Below are positions 56,008 through 64,000 of a stretch of 64,000 bases of DNA, piece after piece. The stretch comes from Kordiimonas laminariae. Lineage in GTDB: Bacteria; Pseudomonadota; Alphaproteobacteria; Sphingomonadales; Kordiimonadaceae. The translations under genes were made by a program, and so were the position numbers. The notes beneath the pieces were generated by a model. It ran no database searches and had not been told where the DNA came from. It was given only the letters and a program-made list of their open reading frames with translations. The first letter of the stretch is position 1, and every line of letters starts with the position of its first letter. The stretch is from NCBI RefSeq assembly GCF_023008165.1, contig NZ_JAKQZA010000004.1, forward strand, positions 372,001 to 436,000, read 5' to 3'.

Positions 56008-57504
56008 ATGTTCGCATTTGAAGCCGATATTAAAGATTATGTAGCTGTTATTGATATTGGGTCGAACTCTGTTCGGCTGGTAGTTTTCTCTGGCGAAAAA
56101 CGGGTGCCTGACACCATCTTTAATGAAAAAGTTATGGTTGGATTGGGAGGAGAGGTTGGCTCAACCGGTCATATGGGAAAGAATGCGGTTCTTCATGCTC
56201 TTTCAACGTTAAAGCGTTTTAAAGCTCTCTGCGAACAAATGAGTATCCGTACCATCCATACCGTTGCTACTGCAGCGGTGAGAGACGCTGAAAACGGTGA
56301 AGAATTTGTTGTGCAGGTTAAGGAAGAATGCGGCCTTCAGATTGAAATTATTGATGGTAATGAAGAAGCCCGGTTAGCGGCTCTCGGTGTTTTGTCGGGC
56401 GATCCCTATGCCTATGGAATTACAGGTGATCTTGGTGGTGGTTCGCTTGAGCTAGCGCAAGTTAAGAACGGCAAAGTTGGAGAAACTATTAGCCTGCCAA
56501 TTGGGCCTCTGCGCCTCATCAGTATGTTTGGGTATAAGCGTAATAAAATCCGCAGATATTTGCGAGATACATTCGCAAACATCAACTGGCTAGATGAACG
56601 CAGTAAACAAAATCTCTATATTGTTGGTGGTGCTTGGCGGAACATTGCCCGCATGATGATGATGGAAAAGGCAGAACCCCTTCCTATTCTCCACGGCTAT
56701 TACTCCAAACGGAAAGAATGCAAGGCTTACTGTAGGCGTATAAGTAAGCTTAACCCAAGAGATATCCCGTTTGGCAATGTAATTCCCACACGTAGACGAG
56801 AGATACTGCCCATTGCAGCGATCATTTTGGTAGAATTGATGGAAGCGATGCAGGCCAAGAATGTGGTTTCTACATCATACGGTCTTCGTGAAGGATTGAT
56901 TTTTGATCATTTGAATGCGGAAAGACGGCAAGATGATCCATTCCTATTCGTTTGCAATGCTATCGCGATGGAGAGAAACCGATTTGCTGAGCACTCAGAC
57001 GTAATTTATGAATGGACACGACCACTATTCAGTGGAAAAGCACAAAAGAAGATTGCCCGTGAACGCTTACACAAAGCAATTTGCCTTTTAAGTGATATTG
57101 CTTGGCGAGGCCATCCTGATTTTAGGGCCGAGAAAGCTGTAGAAGCGGTATTGCATGGTAACTTTGTAGGGGTTGGGCATAAAGAACGCACATACATTGC
57201 TGTTGCCCTTAACCAAGCTTACGGTGCATCTGTTGATGAAATACATATATCCAGAATGCTGCCTCTTCTGACTATCTCAGAAATACAAGAAGCGCGACTA
57301 ATGGGATCAGCGCTAAGGTTGGCTCAGCGTTTATCAGGCGGTGCAGTGAAGGCGCTTGAAGTAAGTTCTCTTAAGGTGTCTAAAAGTAAGTTAAAGCTTG
57401 ATGTGCCTGCGTCATATAGAGATATCGCAAATGATATTGTTGAACGTAGACTAAGGCAGCTCGCGCAATTTATCGGCAGAAAACCTGAAATTGAATACGT
57501 TTAG
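56008..57504 (+). CDS. ppx: Exopolyphosphatase/guanosine pentaphosphatase family
   Basis: The 498-residue protein is an ASKHA-fold phosphatase that removes terminal phosphate from polyphosphate or pppGpp. The phosphate loops are DIGSNSVRL (residues 16-24) and DLGGGSLEL, and a C-terminal helical domain follows. It pairs with ppk. Which substrate dominates cannot be told from sequence. It ends 17 bp from the convergent rnd stop; a 9-bp hairpin (57513-57534) spans this junction without a T run. Confidence 0.95.
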   Translation: MFAFEADIKDYVAVIDIGSNSVRLVVFSGEKRVPDTIFNEKVMVGLGGEVGSTGHMGKNAVLHALSTLKRFKALCEQMSIRTIHTVATAAVRDAENGEEFVVQVKEECGLQIEIIDGNEEARLAALGVLSGDPYAYGITGDLGGGSLELAQVKNGKVGETISLPIGPLRLISMFGYKRNKIRRYLRDTFANINWLDERSKQNLYIVGGAWRNIARMMMMEKAEPLPILHGYYSKRKECKAYCRRISKLNPRDIPFGNVIPTRRREILPIAAIILVELMEAMQAKNVVSTSYGLREGLIFDHLNAERRQDDPFLFVCNAIAMERNRFAEHSDVIYEWTRPLFSGKAQKKIARERLHKAICLLSDIAWRGHPDFRAEKAVEAVLHGNFVGVGHKERTYIAVALNQAYGASVDEIHISRMLPLLTISEIQEARLMGSALRLAQRLSGGAVKALEVSSLKVSKSKLKLDVPASYRDIANDIVERRLRQLAQFIGRKPEIEYV

Positions 57505-57521
57505 GCAGAGCCTGAGGAAGA

Positions 57522-58679
57522 TTACTCTTCCTCAAGTTCCACAACTTCTATTTCACCTTTACGTGCTGTAAGAGCAAGGTCACCGTTCATAAGCTTAAGA
57601 GCGTCATCACCAAATATCTCTTTCCGCCAGCCAGTAAGCGCCCGGATATCTGTTTTCTGAGGCATAGCAGCCCATTCTTCAATTTCCTGCGAACTCGCGA
57701 TCATGCGACTTGCTACTTTCGCTTCCTGGCATTTGATCTTGAGAAGAACCTTTAAAAGATCAGCCATTGGCGGTGTGGCAGGGCGAGGCTTAGCTCTTGC
57801 GATATGTGGAAGGTCTTCCTCTGGAATGTTGAGGCCTTCTTCAAGCGCTTCAAAAAGTGCCTTACCAGCTTTAGAGCGGCTAAAACCTTTTGGAACGCCG
57901 CGAATTTTATCAAGACCTTCGATTTCCTTGGGAGGATGGGCCGCAATTTCAAAAAGCGTTTCATCTTTAGCAACCCGGTTACGCGGCATATCGCGCTCTT
58001 GCGCTTGTGATTCACGCCATGTTGCCAACTGCTGCAGAATGCCCAAGAAGCGAGGTTTGTTAGTGCGAACTTTTAGGCGCTTCCAAGCGTCTTTGGGGTT
58101 AATCAGATAAAGACTAGGCTCGCGCAGTGGAGCAGTCTCTTCTTCAACCCAGCTTTCGCGGTTCGTCTGTTCGAGCTCTTCCTGAAGCTTACGGTAAATT
58201 GTACGTAAGTGTGTTACATCACCAAGGGCATAGGAAAGCTGCTTATTTGTAAGTGGGCGCTTTGACCAATCCGTGTAACGTGCTGATTTATCTAGTTGAG
58301 CCTTTGTGATTTTAGTTACAAGCGTTTCATAACCAACCGAATCGCCAAAGCCGCAAACCATTGCTGCAATCTGGGTATCGAAAATCGGGGCAGGGAGCTT
58401 ACCCATAGCCAGATAAAAGATTTCCATATCCTGACGGCAAGCATGCATGACTTTCAACACTTTTTCATCCGCAAATAAATCCCAAAGCGGTGTTAGATCA
58501 ATGTCTTCCGCTAATGGGTCAATGCAGTGTGCCTCATTATCATCCGCAACCTGAATTAGGCAAAGCTTTGGAAAATAAGTGTTGTCGCGCAGAAACTCGG
58601 TATCAACAGTTACAAAGTCGGCTTTACTCAAACGTTCACAAAGAGATTTTAGTTCTTCTGTATTTATTATGGGCTTCAT
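57522..58679 (-). CDS. rnd: Ribonuclease D
   Basis: This 385-residue 3'-5' exonuclease trims tRNA precursors. The DEDD residues are present: Asp26 and Glu28 (TVDTEF), Asp in CRQDMEIFY, and Asp in YALGDVTHL with its Tyr. An HRDC domain follows (about 210-295) and then a second helical one. I take ATG 58679 as start; ATG 58706 in frame is possible but has no better ribosome binding site. The acidic tail is VVELEEE. It is divergent from aspS. Confidence 0.93.
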   Translation of the reverse strand: MKPIINTEELKSLCERLSKADFVTVDTEFLRDNTYFPKLCLIQVADDNEAHCIDPLAEDIDLTPLWDLFADEKVLKVMHACRQDMEIFYLAMGKLPAPIFDTQIAAMVCGFGDSVGYETLVTKITKAQLDKSARYTDWSKRPLTNKQLSYALGDVTHLRTIYRKLQEELEQTNRESWVEEETAPLREPSLYLINPKDAWKRLKVRTNKPRFLGILQQLATWRESQAQERDMPRNRVAKDETLFEIAAHPPKEIEGLDKIRGVPKGFSRSKAGKALFEALEEGLNIPEEDLPHIARAKPRPATPPMADLLKVLLKIKCQEAKVASRMIASSQEIEEWAAMPQKTDIRALTGWRKEIFGDDALKLMNGDLALTARKGEIEVVELEEE

Positions 58680-58858
58680 GCCAGTTTCCGTTATTGTTTG
58701 AAGCATCTAATACACAGGAAATAGGCAATCGTCACGCTTTCTGTTCATATATTGTATACCGGACTTGACAATTTCGTCTAATCATGCGCTTTTCCGGCCC
58801 AAATATGGATGATATTTGTGCTCTATTGCACATAGTTAAATTGGAAACGTAGGACATC

Positions 58859-60646
58859 ATGCACGCATTTCGTTCGCACACTTGTAACGATCTTCGCCAA
58901 GCAAACGTTGGCGATACAGTACGTCTTTCTGGCTGGGTACACCGTAAACGTGACCACGGCGGCCTTCTTTTTATCGATCTTCGCGATAACTATGGCCTAA
59001 CACAGCTGGTGTTTGATGTAGACAGCGCTTGCTTTAAAGATGCAGAAGCTGTTCGCGCTGAAAGCGTTATCCGTATTGATGGTCGTGTGAAAGCCCGTAC
59101 TCAAGAAACAGTAAATGCTGAACTTCCAACAGGTGAAGTTGAGATTTATGTTGATGAGATGGAAGTTCTTTCTGCTGCTGGTGATCTGCCAATGCCAGTA
59201 TTCGGTGACGTAGAATACCCGGAAGATGTACGCCTTAAGTACCGCTTCCTTGATCTGCGCCGTGACCGCTTGCACAACAACATCATTTTGCGTGCTCAGG
59301 TTATCTCTGAACTACGCCGTTTGATGACGGAGCAGGGCTTTAACGAGTTCCAGACTCCTATCCTTACGGCTTCGAGCCCTGAGGGAGCACGTGACTTTCT
59401 TGTGCCAGCTCGCCAGCATCCTGGAAAATTCTATGCACTTCCGCAGGCGCCGCAGCAGTTCAAGCAACTTCTGATGGTTTCTGGTTTTGACCGTTATTTC
59501 CAGATCGCTCCTTGTTTCCGTGATGAGGATGCACGTGCTGACCGTAGCCCAGGTGAATTTTATCAGCTTGATATTGAAATGAGTTTCGTTACTCAGGACG
59601 ATGTATTTAACGCGATTGAGCCTGTGCTTGAAGAAGTGTTCAAGAAGTTCTCCGACAAGAAAACGACCCCGGCACCGTTCCCACGGATTCCATTCAAAGA
59701 ATCTATGTTGAAATACGGTAACGATAAGCCAGACCTTCGTAACCCGATTGAAATTCAGGATGTGACTGAAATCTTCCGTGGTTCAGGATTCGGTATTTTC
59801 GCTCGTATGATTGAAGAAGGCGCTATTGTTCGCGCTATTCCTGCACCGGGCGCAGGCCTTAAATCTCGTAAGTTCTTTGACAGCACCAATGACTGGTCGA
59901 AGAAAGAAGGTTATGCAGGCCTTGGTTACATCAACATCAAAGAAGGTGTACCTGGTGGTCCAATCGCTAAAAACCTTGGTGAAGAGAAGACACAAGAACT
60001 TATCGATACTCTTGGTCTAGGCCCGAACGACGGTGTATTCTTTGCGTGTGATAAAGAAGCTGGTGCAGCGAAGCTCGCTGGTGTCGCTCGTACAAAAGTT
60101 GGTGAAGACCTTGATCTTATTCCGAACGACGAATTCAAATTCTGCTGGATCGTTGATTATCCAATGTTCGAGTATGATGAAGATAACAAGAAGATTGACT
60201 TCTCTCACAACCCGTTCTCCATGCCACAAGGCGGCATGGAAGCGCTTGAGACACAAGACCCACTGGAGATTCTTGCGTACCAGTATGATATCGTTGTGAA
60301 CGGCGTAGAGCTATCTTCTGGCGCTATCCGTAACCACCGCCCTGATATCATGGTAAAAGCTTTTGGTATGGCTGGTTACAGCGAAGAGGTTGTAGAACAG
60401 GAATTTGGCGGCATGCTGAATGCGTTCAAATATGGTGCTCCCCCGCACGGCGGTTTGGCACCAGGTGTTGACCGTATGGTTATGCTGCTGGCTGATGAGC
60501 CAAACATTCGCGAAGTTATCGTCTTCCCTATGAACCAAAAAGCGGAAGATTTGATGATGAACGCACCAAGCACTGTGGAGCCAAAGCAGCTCCGCGAGCT
60601 TTACATTCGGACGGTTGAGCCTCCGAAAAAAGAAACGAGCGAATAA
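58859..60646 (+). CDS. aspS: Aspartyl-tRNA synthetase
   Basis: This 595-residue class II synthetase has an N-terminal OB anticodon-binding domain ([18 protein letters not shown]), motif 2 ([19 protein letters not shown]), a bacterial GAD insertion domain (about 290-420) and motif 3 ([13 protein letters not shown]). Without gatCAB in view I cannot say whether it is discriminating or also charges tRNA-Asn. The start ATG 58859 follows TAGGAC. A terminator closes the gene. Confidence 0.97.
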   Translation: MHAFRSHTCNDLRQANVGDTVRLSGWVHRKRDHGGLLFIDLRDNYGLTQLVFDVDSACFKDAEAVRAESVIRIDGRVKARTQETVNAELPTGEVEIYVDEMEVLSAAGDLPMPVFGDVEYPEDVRLKYRFLDLRRDRLHNNIILRAQVISELRRLMTEQGFNEFQTPILTASSPEGARDFLVPARQHPGKFYALPQAPQQFKQLLMVSGFDRYFQIAPCFRDEDARADRSPGEFYQLDIEMSFVTQDDVFNAIEPVLEEVFKKFSDKKTTPAPFPRIPFKESMLKYGNDKPDLRNPIEIQDVTEIFRGSGFGIFARMIEEGAIVRAIPAPGAGLKSRKFFDSTNDWSKKEGYAGLGYINIKEGVPGGPIAKNLGEEKTQELIDTLGLGPNDGVFFACDKEAGAAKLAGVARTKVGEDLDLIPNDEFKFCWIVDYPMFEYDEDNKKIDFSHNPFSMPQGGMEALETQDPLEILAYQYDIVVNGVELSSGAIRNHRPDIMVKAFGMAGYSEEVVEQEFGGMLNAFKYGAPPHGGLAPGVDRMVMLLADEPNIREVIVFPMNQKAEDLMMNAPSTVEPKQLRELYIRTVEPPKKETSE

Positions 60647-60653
60647 GTGTGAG

Positions 60654-60677
60654 CGGGGTCCAGAGCGGCCCCGTTTT
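60654..60677 (+). terminator. Intrinsic terminator of aspS
   Basis: CGGGGTC and GGCCCCG pair (one G-T) around a six-base loop and are followed by TTTT. It starts 7 bp after the aspS stop. Confidence 0.85.
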
Positions 60678-60726
60678 GCCATTTAGCTCCTGAATAACTC
60701 ACCACTCATGAAGTGAGACATATTAT

Positions 60727-62274
60727 ATGAATGATAAAATTCTTATTCTCGATTTCGGTTCTCAGGTAACTCAGCTTATTGCACGGCGTGTACGTGAAGC
60801 AGGTGTTTACTGTGAGATCGTTCCTTTCAACCAAGCTGATGATGTTCTTGATACATTTGGCGCTGCTGGGGTTATCCTATCTGGTGGTCCAGCTAGTGTA
60901 ACGCACTCAGACACTCCCCGCGCTCCGGAACGCCTGTTTGAAATGGGTATTCCTGTAATGGGTATCTGTTACGGCCAGCAAACAATGGTTGCTCAGCTCG
61001 GCGGAAATGTAACTACGTCTGACCATCAAGAATTTGGTCGCGCGTTTGTTGATATCGCTGAAGACTGTGCACTCTTTGATGGCGTATGGGCTAAGGGAGA
61101 GCGTGAACAGGTTTGGATGAGCCATGGTGATCATGTTGATGCTCTTCCAGAGGGTTTCAGTGCCGTTGCTACAAGTGAAGGCGCACCATATGCAGCGATC
61201 GCAAATGAAGAAAAACGTTTCTATGCTGTGCAGTTCCACCCAGAAGTGGTGCATACACCGCACGGTGCTGAGCTCCTAAAGAACTTTGTTACGAAGATTT
61301 GTGGTTGTTCTGGTGAATGGACCATGGCTAGTTTCCGAGAAACTAAAATTCAGGAAATTCGCGAACAGGTTGGTGACAAGCGTGTAATCTGCGGGCTTTC
61401 AGGCGGTGTGGACAGTAGCGTTGTAGCGGTTCTTATTCACGAAGCGATCGGCGATCAACTTACATGTGTGTATGTAGATCATGGTTTGATGCGGGCAGGT
61501 GAGAGTGAACAGGTAGTTAGCTTGTTCCGCGAGCACTATAACATTAATCTAGTGCATGTGGATGCTTCTGATCTGTTCCTTGGTGAACTTGCTGGTGTTA
61601 CCGACCCTGAAGTGAAGCGCAAAACCATTGGTAAGCTCTTCATTGATGTGTTTGAAGAAGAAGCTAAGAAGGTGGGCGGAGCGGATTTCCTCGCTCAAGG
61701 CACGCTTTATCCTGATGTGATCGAATCTGTTTCCTTCATTGGTGGCCCTTCCGTAACTATTAAATCACATCATAACGTGGGCGGTTTGCCTGAGCGTATG
61801 AACATGGGCCTTGTTGAGCCACTTCGTGAACTCTTTAAGGATGAAGTGCGTGATCTTGGCCGTGAGCTTGGTCTTCATGATGACTTTGTGAGCCGCCATC
61901 CATTCCCTGGTCCTGGCCTAGCTATCCGTATTCCTGGTGAAATTACCCGTGAGAAAGCTGATATTCTCCGTAAAGCTGACGCAATTTACCTTGAAGAAAT
62001 TCGCAATGCGGGGCTTTATGATAGTATTTGGCAGGCATTTGCGGTGTTGCTTCCCGTTAAAACTGTCGGCGTTATGGGCGATGCACGTACATACGATCAC
62101 GTTTGTGCCATTCGCGCGGTGAATTCTACAGACGGCATGACAGCTGACTACTATCCTTTCCCACATGATTTCCTAGGCCGTGTGGCTACCCGTATTATTA
62201 ATGAAGTACGCGGTATCAACCGCGTGGTTTATGATATTACTTCGAAACCTCCGGGAACGATTGAGTGGGAATAA
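60727..62274 (+). CDS. guaA: GMP synthase (glutamine-hydrolysing)
   Basis: This 515-residue enzyme converts XMP to GMP. The class I glutamine amidotransferase domain has the nucleophile in GICYGQQ and His/Glu in QFHPEVVH; the ATP pyrophosphatase domain has LSGGVDSSV; the dimerisation domain ends KPPGTIEWE. All parts are intact. Its product feeds gmk elsewhere in the window. Confidence 0.98.
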   Translation: MNDKILILDFGSQVTQLIARRVREAGVYCEIVPFNQADDVLDTFGAAGVILSGGPASVTHSDTPRAPERLFEMGIPVMGICYGQQTMVAQLGGNVTTSDHQEFGRAFVDIAEDCALFDGVWAKGEREQVWMSHGDHVDALPEGFSAVATSEGAPYAAIANEEKRFYAVQFHPEVVHTPHGAELLKNFVTKICGCSGEWTMASFRETKIQEIREQVGDKRVICGLSGGVDSSVVAVLIHEAIGDQLTCVYVDHGLMRAGESEQVVSLFREHYNINLVHVDASDLFLGELAGVTDPEVKRKTIGKLFIDVFEEEAKKVGGADFLAQGTLYPDVIESVSFIGGPSVTIKSHHNVGGLPERMNMGLVEPLRELFKDEVRDLGRELGLHDDFVSRHPFPGPGLAIRIPGEITREKADILRKADAIYLEEIRNAGLYDSIWQAFAVLLPVKTVGVMGDARTYDHVCAIRAVNSTDGMTADYYPFPHDFLGRVATRIINEVRGINRVVYDITSKPPGTIEWE

Positions 62275-62299
62275 ATCTCACATTGTGAAGAGTTAATTG

Positions 62300-62333
62300 A
62301 TAGGGCATTGGATTTTTAAATCTGATGCCCTAT
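62300..62333 (+). terminator. Hairpin after guaA, possible weak terminator
   Basis: ATAGGGCAT and ATGCCCTAT are perfect arms, with GATTT/AATC able to pair inside. Only a short mixed T run follows. The ATG at 62332 lies in the stem, which argues against its use as the panB start. Confidence 0.5.
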
Positions 62334-62376
62334 GTTTCTGCGCAAACCATATGTGTGGGAAAAGGGTATGTACGGT

Positions 62377-63228
62377 ATGTCTACGACGAGTAAAGCACCA
62401 ACGATTGATGCGCGCCCGAAGCGCCAAGCTACAGCTAAAAACATTGCTACAATGAAAGGTGGTACACCAATTGTTTGCCTAACGGCATACATCACCCCAA
62501 TGGCAGCGCGCCTTGATAAACACTGCGATCTGCTTTTGGTTGGGGATAGCGTTGGAATGGTACTTTACGGCATGGACAGCACGTTGGGCGTCGATCTTGA
62601 TACAATGATCCGCCATGGCCGCGCTGTATGCCGGGGTGCGAAACAGGCCCTTGTAGTAATTGATCTACCATTTGGAACCTATGAAGAATCAAAAGAGCTG
62701 GCCTTTAGGAACTCTGCCCGTGCGCTATCGGAAACCGGAGCTGGTGCAGTCAAACTTGAAGGCGGCGTGGAAATGGCTGAAACGGTAGAATTTTTAGTTA
62801 AGCGCGGGATTCCTGTTCTTGGACACGTTGGTCTGATGCCGCAATCGGTGCATACGAATGGTGGCTACGGTGCCCGCGGTCGTGACGTAGATGAATGGCA
62901 GCCAATCATTGAGGACGCGATTGCTATCGCGAACGCTGGAGCTTTTGCCATTGTTCTGGAAGGGGTAGCTGAGCCGTTAGCTCGCAAAATTACAGAAACT
63001 GTATCGTGCCCGGTTATTGGTATTGGCGCATCTAGTGAATGTGATGGCCAGATTCTCGTGACAGAAGACATGCTTGGATTGTTTGCCATTAACCCTAAAT
63101 TTGTGAAGCGATATATGGAGCTTGGTCAAAGCATTGAAGGTGCTATTGAGGCCTACGCTGATGAGGTTAGAAGCCGTGATTTTCCTAGTGATGACCATAC
63201 CTACAAGATGCGGGGCTCCAATAGTTAA
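62377..63228 (+). CDS. panB: 3-methyl-2-oxobutanoate hydroxymethyltransferase
   Basis: This 283-residue enzyme adds a hydroxymethyl group to ketoisovalerate in pantothenate synthesis. The motifs [32 protein letters not shown] (in pieces: [10 protein letters not shown]), [10 protein letters not shown] and IGIGAS are diagnostic and intact. I choose ATG 62377, ten bases after AAAGGG; ATG 62368 and ATG 62332 are also in frame. No panC or panE is adjacent. The next gene is YfgM-like. Confidence 0.96.
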   Translation: MSTTSKAPTIDARPKRQATAKNIATMKGGTPIVCLTAYITPMAARLDKHCDLLLVGDSVGMVLYGMDSTLGVDLDTMIRHGRAVCRGAKQALVVIDLPFGTYEESKELAFRNSARALSETGAGAVKLEGGVEMAETVEFLVKRGIPVLGHVGLMPQSVHTNGGYGARGRDVDEWQPIIEDAIAIANAGAFAIVLEGVAEPLARKITETVSCPVIGIGASSECDGQILVTEDMLGLFAINPKFVKRYMELGQSIEGAIEAYADEVRSRDFPSDDHTYKMRGSNS

Positions 63229-63280
63229 GGCGTTGCCGAACTTTTACCATAATTAGTTGGTGTCTTCGGGTTTGCTTCTG

Positions 63281-63364
63281 GCGAAAGCTTTCGCTATGGT
63301 AGCCGAAATTTTTGGCCATTAGAGCCTATTTGATGAATTTAGAGCATGAAGCCTGTTCTTCATG
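63281..63364. repeat. Two perfect inverted repeats before the YfgM-like gene
   Basis: GCGAAAGCTTTCGC at 63281-63294 is a 14-base palindrome without a loop. CATGAAG and CTTCATG (63345-63351, 63358-63364) are perfect seven-base arms around six bases, ending about ten bases ahead of the ribosome binding site. The first could be a protein-binding site, the second an RNA hairpin; neither has a good T run. Confidence 0.5.
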
Positions 63365-63386
63365 ACAACTGTTTTAGGAGTTTCGT

Positions 63387-64000
63387 GTGTCGGACATTAA
63401 TCCTGATCTTGCAGCACAAGAGGTTGATGAGGACCTGCGCCGTGACCAATTGAATGCGCTTTGGAAAGCCTATGGCAAATATTTAGTTGGCGCAGCTGTC
63501 GGAGTTGTGCTCGTAGTTGCTGGCACTGAAGTATACAAAGCTCAGAAGCAGTCTACACAGGAAGAAAATTCTTCCAAGTTTGGCGCAGTTATAGAACAGG
63601 TAGAAGCGAACAAAACTAATGCTGTTGCTTTATGGGAAGGTGCTGAAAGTGGTCTTTCTGATGGTTACTCGGCTCTAGCTGAATTTCGTTTGGCGACGGC
63701 CGCTATCGAGGCGGGTGATTTTGACAAAGCAATCGCTACACTGGACGCTGCTGCGACTAGTTCTGCTATTGATAGCGCACTTCAACAATTAGCACAGCTT
63801 CGAGCGGCGCTTATTGTTGCTGAACACAAAGGTGATCTTGACAACGCCCGAGGACGTTTATCTGTCCTCGCAGTGAAGGACAAGCCTTGGTATTATACCG
63901 CAACTGAACAGCTTGCTTATATTGATTTACAGCAAAATAAAACAGAGGAAGCACTATCTCGTTTTAATATGCTTGTGGATGACACTGCCACGCCGCAATC
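63387..64000 (+). CDS. YfgM-like tetratricopeptide protein (TPR_21), partial
   Basis: The frame starts at GTG 63387, six bases after TAGGAG, and runs off the right edge after about 204 codons. A short cytoplasmic part (DEDLRRDQLNALWKAYGKYL) precedes one membrane segment (about 32-50) and a periplasmic helical TPR-like domain with YSALAEFRLATAAIEAGDFDKA (pieces: LAEFRLA, GDFDKAI). YfgM-type proteins associate with the SecYEG translocon and, through the bamB-der neighbourhood, with envelope assembly; bamB and der may lie beyond the edge. The 158-bp gap before it holds two perfect inverted repeats. Confidence 0.85.
   Translation, partial: MSDINPDLAAQEVDEDLRRDQLNALWKAYGKYLVGAAVGVVLVVAGTEVYKAQKQSTQEENSSKFGAVIEQVEANKTNAVALWEGAESGLSDGYSALAEFRLATAAIEAGDFDKAIATLDAAATSSAIDSALQQLAQLRAALIVAEHKGDLDNARGRLSVLAVKDKPWYYTATEQLAYIDLQQNKTEEALSRFNMLVDDTATPQ

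Noticed and set aside
53785-57504. ppk-ppx pair as a novel system
   Set aside because: This is a standard polyphosphate operon in its usual alphaproteobacterial place.
57513-57534. Nine-base hairpin between ppx and rnd as a terminator
   Set aside because: There is no T run on either side, and the stem is explained by Glu-rich codons at the rnd end.

Overview
The window is a stretch of core chromosome from an alphaproteobacterium of moderate GC content. The assignment rests on gene order and protein types: RNase E with a long acidic insert in its S1 domain and an arginine-rich tail ending in a GWW motif, the run purM - DUF2066 - PerM - HdaA - ppk - ppx - rnd, the divergent tyrS/anmK pair, glnE - bcp - DUF455 - M23 - bactofilin, lptD - surA - pdxA - rsmA facing fabF - mltG - yicC - gmk, and an L9 protein with an acidic tail. 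A marine, Kordiimonadales-like lineage is possible but is only a guess. I see no insertion sequence, integrase, prophage, CRISPR array, rRNA or tRNA. Genes are dense, and most gaps are below 250 bp.

Layout. 1-5.0 kb (minus): DsbA-like thiol oxidoreductase (cut by the edge), BepA-like M48 protease, RNase E. 5.0-5.5 kb: the only gap over 300 bp, holding the RNase E leader with two hairpins, one of them terminator-like. 5.5-11.1 kb (plus): AmiC amidase, PBP1A, release factor 2 (with its programmed +1 frameshift) and a ClpP-like protease. 11.2-17.2 kb (minus): glnE, a 1-Cys Bcp peroxiredoxin, a DUF455 ferritin-like protein, an M23 peptidase and a bactofilin. 17.3-23.8 kb: a YhdP/AsmA-like protein, tyrS, anmK and an alpha/beta hydrolase. 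24-27 kb (plus): two tandem cysteine desulfurases, a 2Fe-2S ferredoxin and a small membrane protein. 27-30 kb (minus): dnaB, then the rpsF-rpsR-rplI ribosomal operon, with a cluster of DnaA-box-like 9-mers in front of dnaB.

30.2-36.3 kb (plus): fatty-acid synthesis (fabD, fabG, acpP, fabF) running into mltG, yicC and gmk. 36.3-41.8 kb (minus): rsmA, pdxA, surA, lptD. 42-45.2 kb (plus): pepA, holC, a GNAT acetyltransferase and an alpha/beta hydrolase. 45.2-47.7 kb: an ABC-F ATPase and ndk. 47.8-50.7 kb (minus): an orphan lipoprotein, purN, purM. 50.8-57.5 kb (plus): DUF2066 protein, PerM, HdaA, polyphosphate kinase and exopolyphosphatase. 57.5-64 kb: rnd (minus), then aspS, guaA, panB and a YfgM-like protein cut by the right edge.

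The themes are envelope building (amidase, PBP1A, MltG, M23/bactofilin, LptD/SurA, BepA, YhdP), RNA turnover (RNase E, RNase D, YicC), translation and replication control (DnaB, HdaA, chi). I did not find a convincing new multigene system. The best leads are regulatory: a terminator-like hairpin inside the rne leader, DnaA-box-like sites before dnaB, a strong terminator between acpP and fabF, and a terminator overlapping the anmK stop codon. Two unassigned genes (a small membrane protein at 26.7 kb and a lipoprotein at 47.8 kb) are the main unknown coding sequences.
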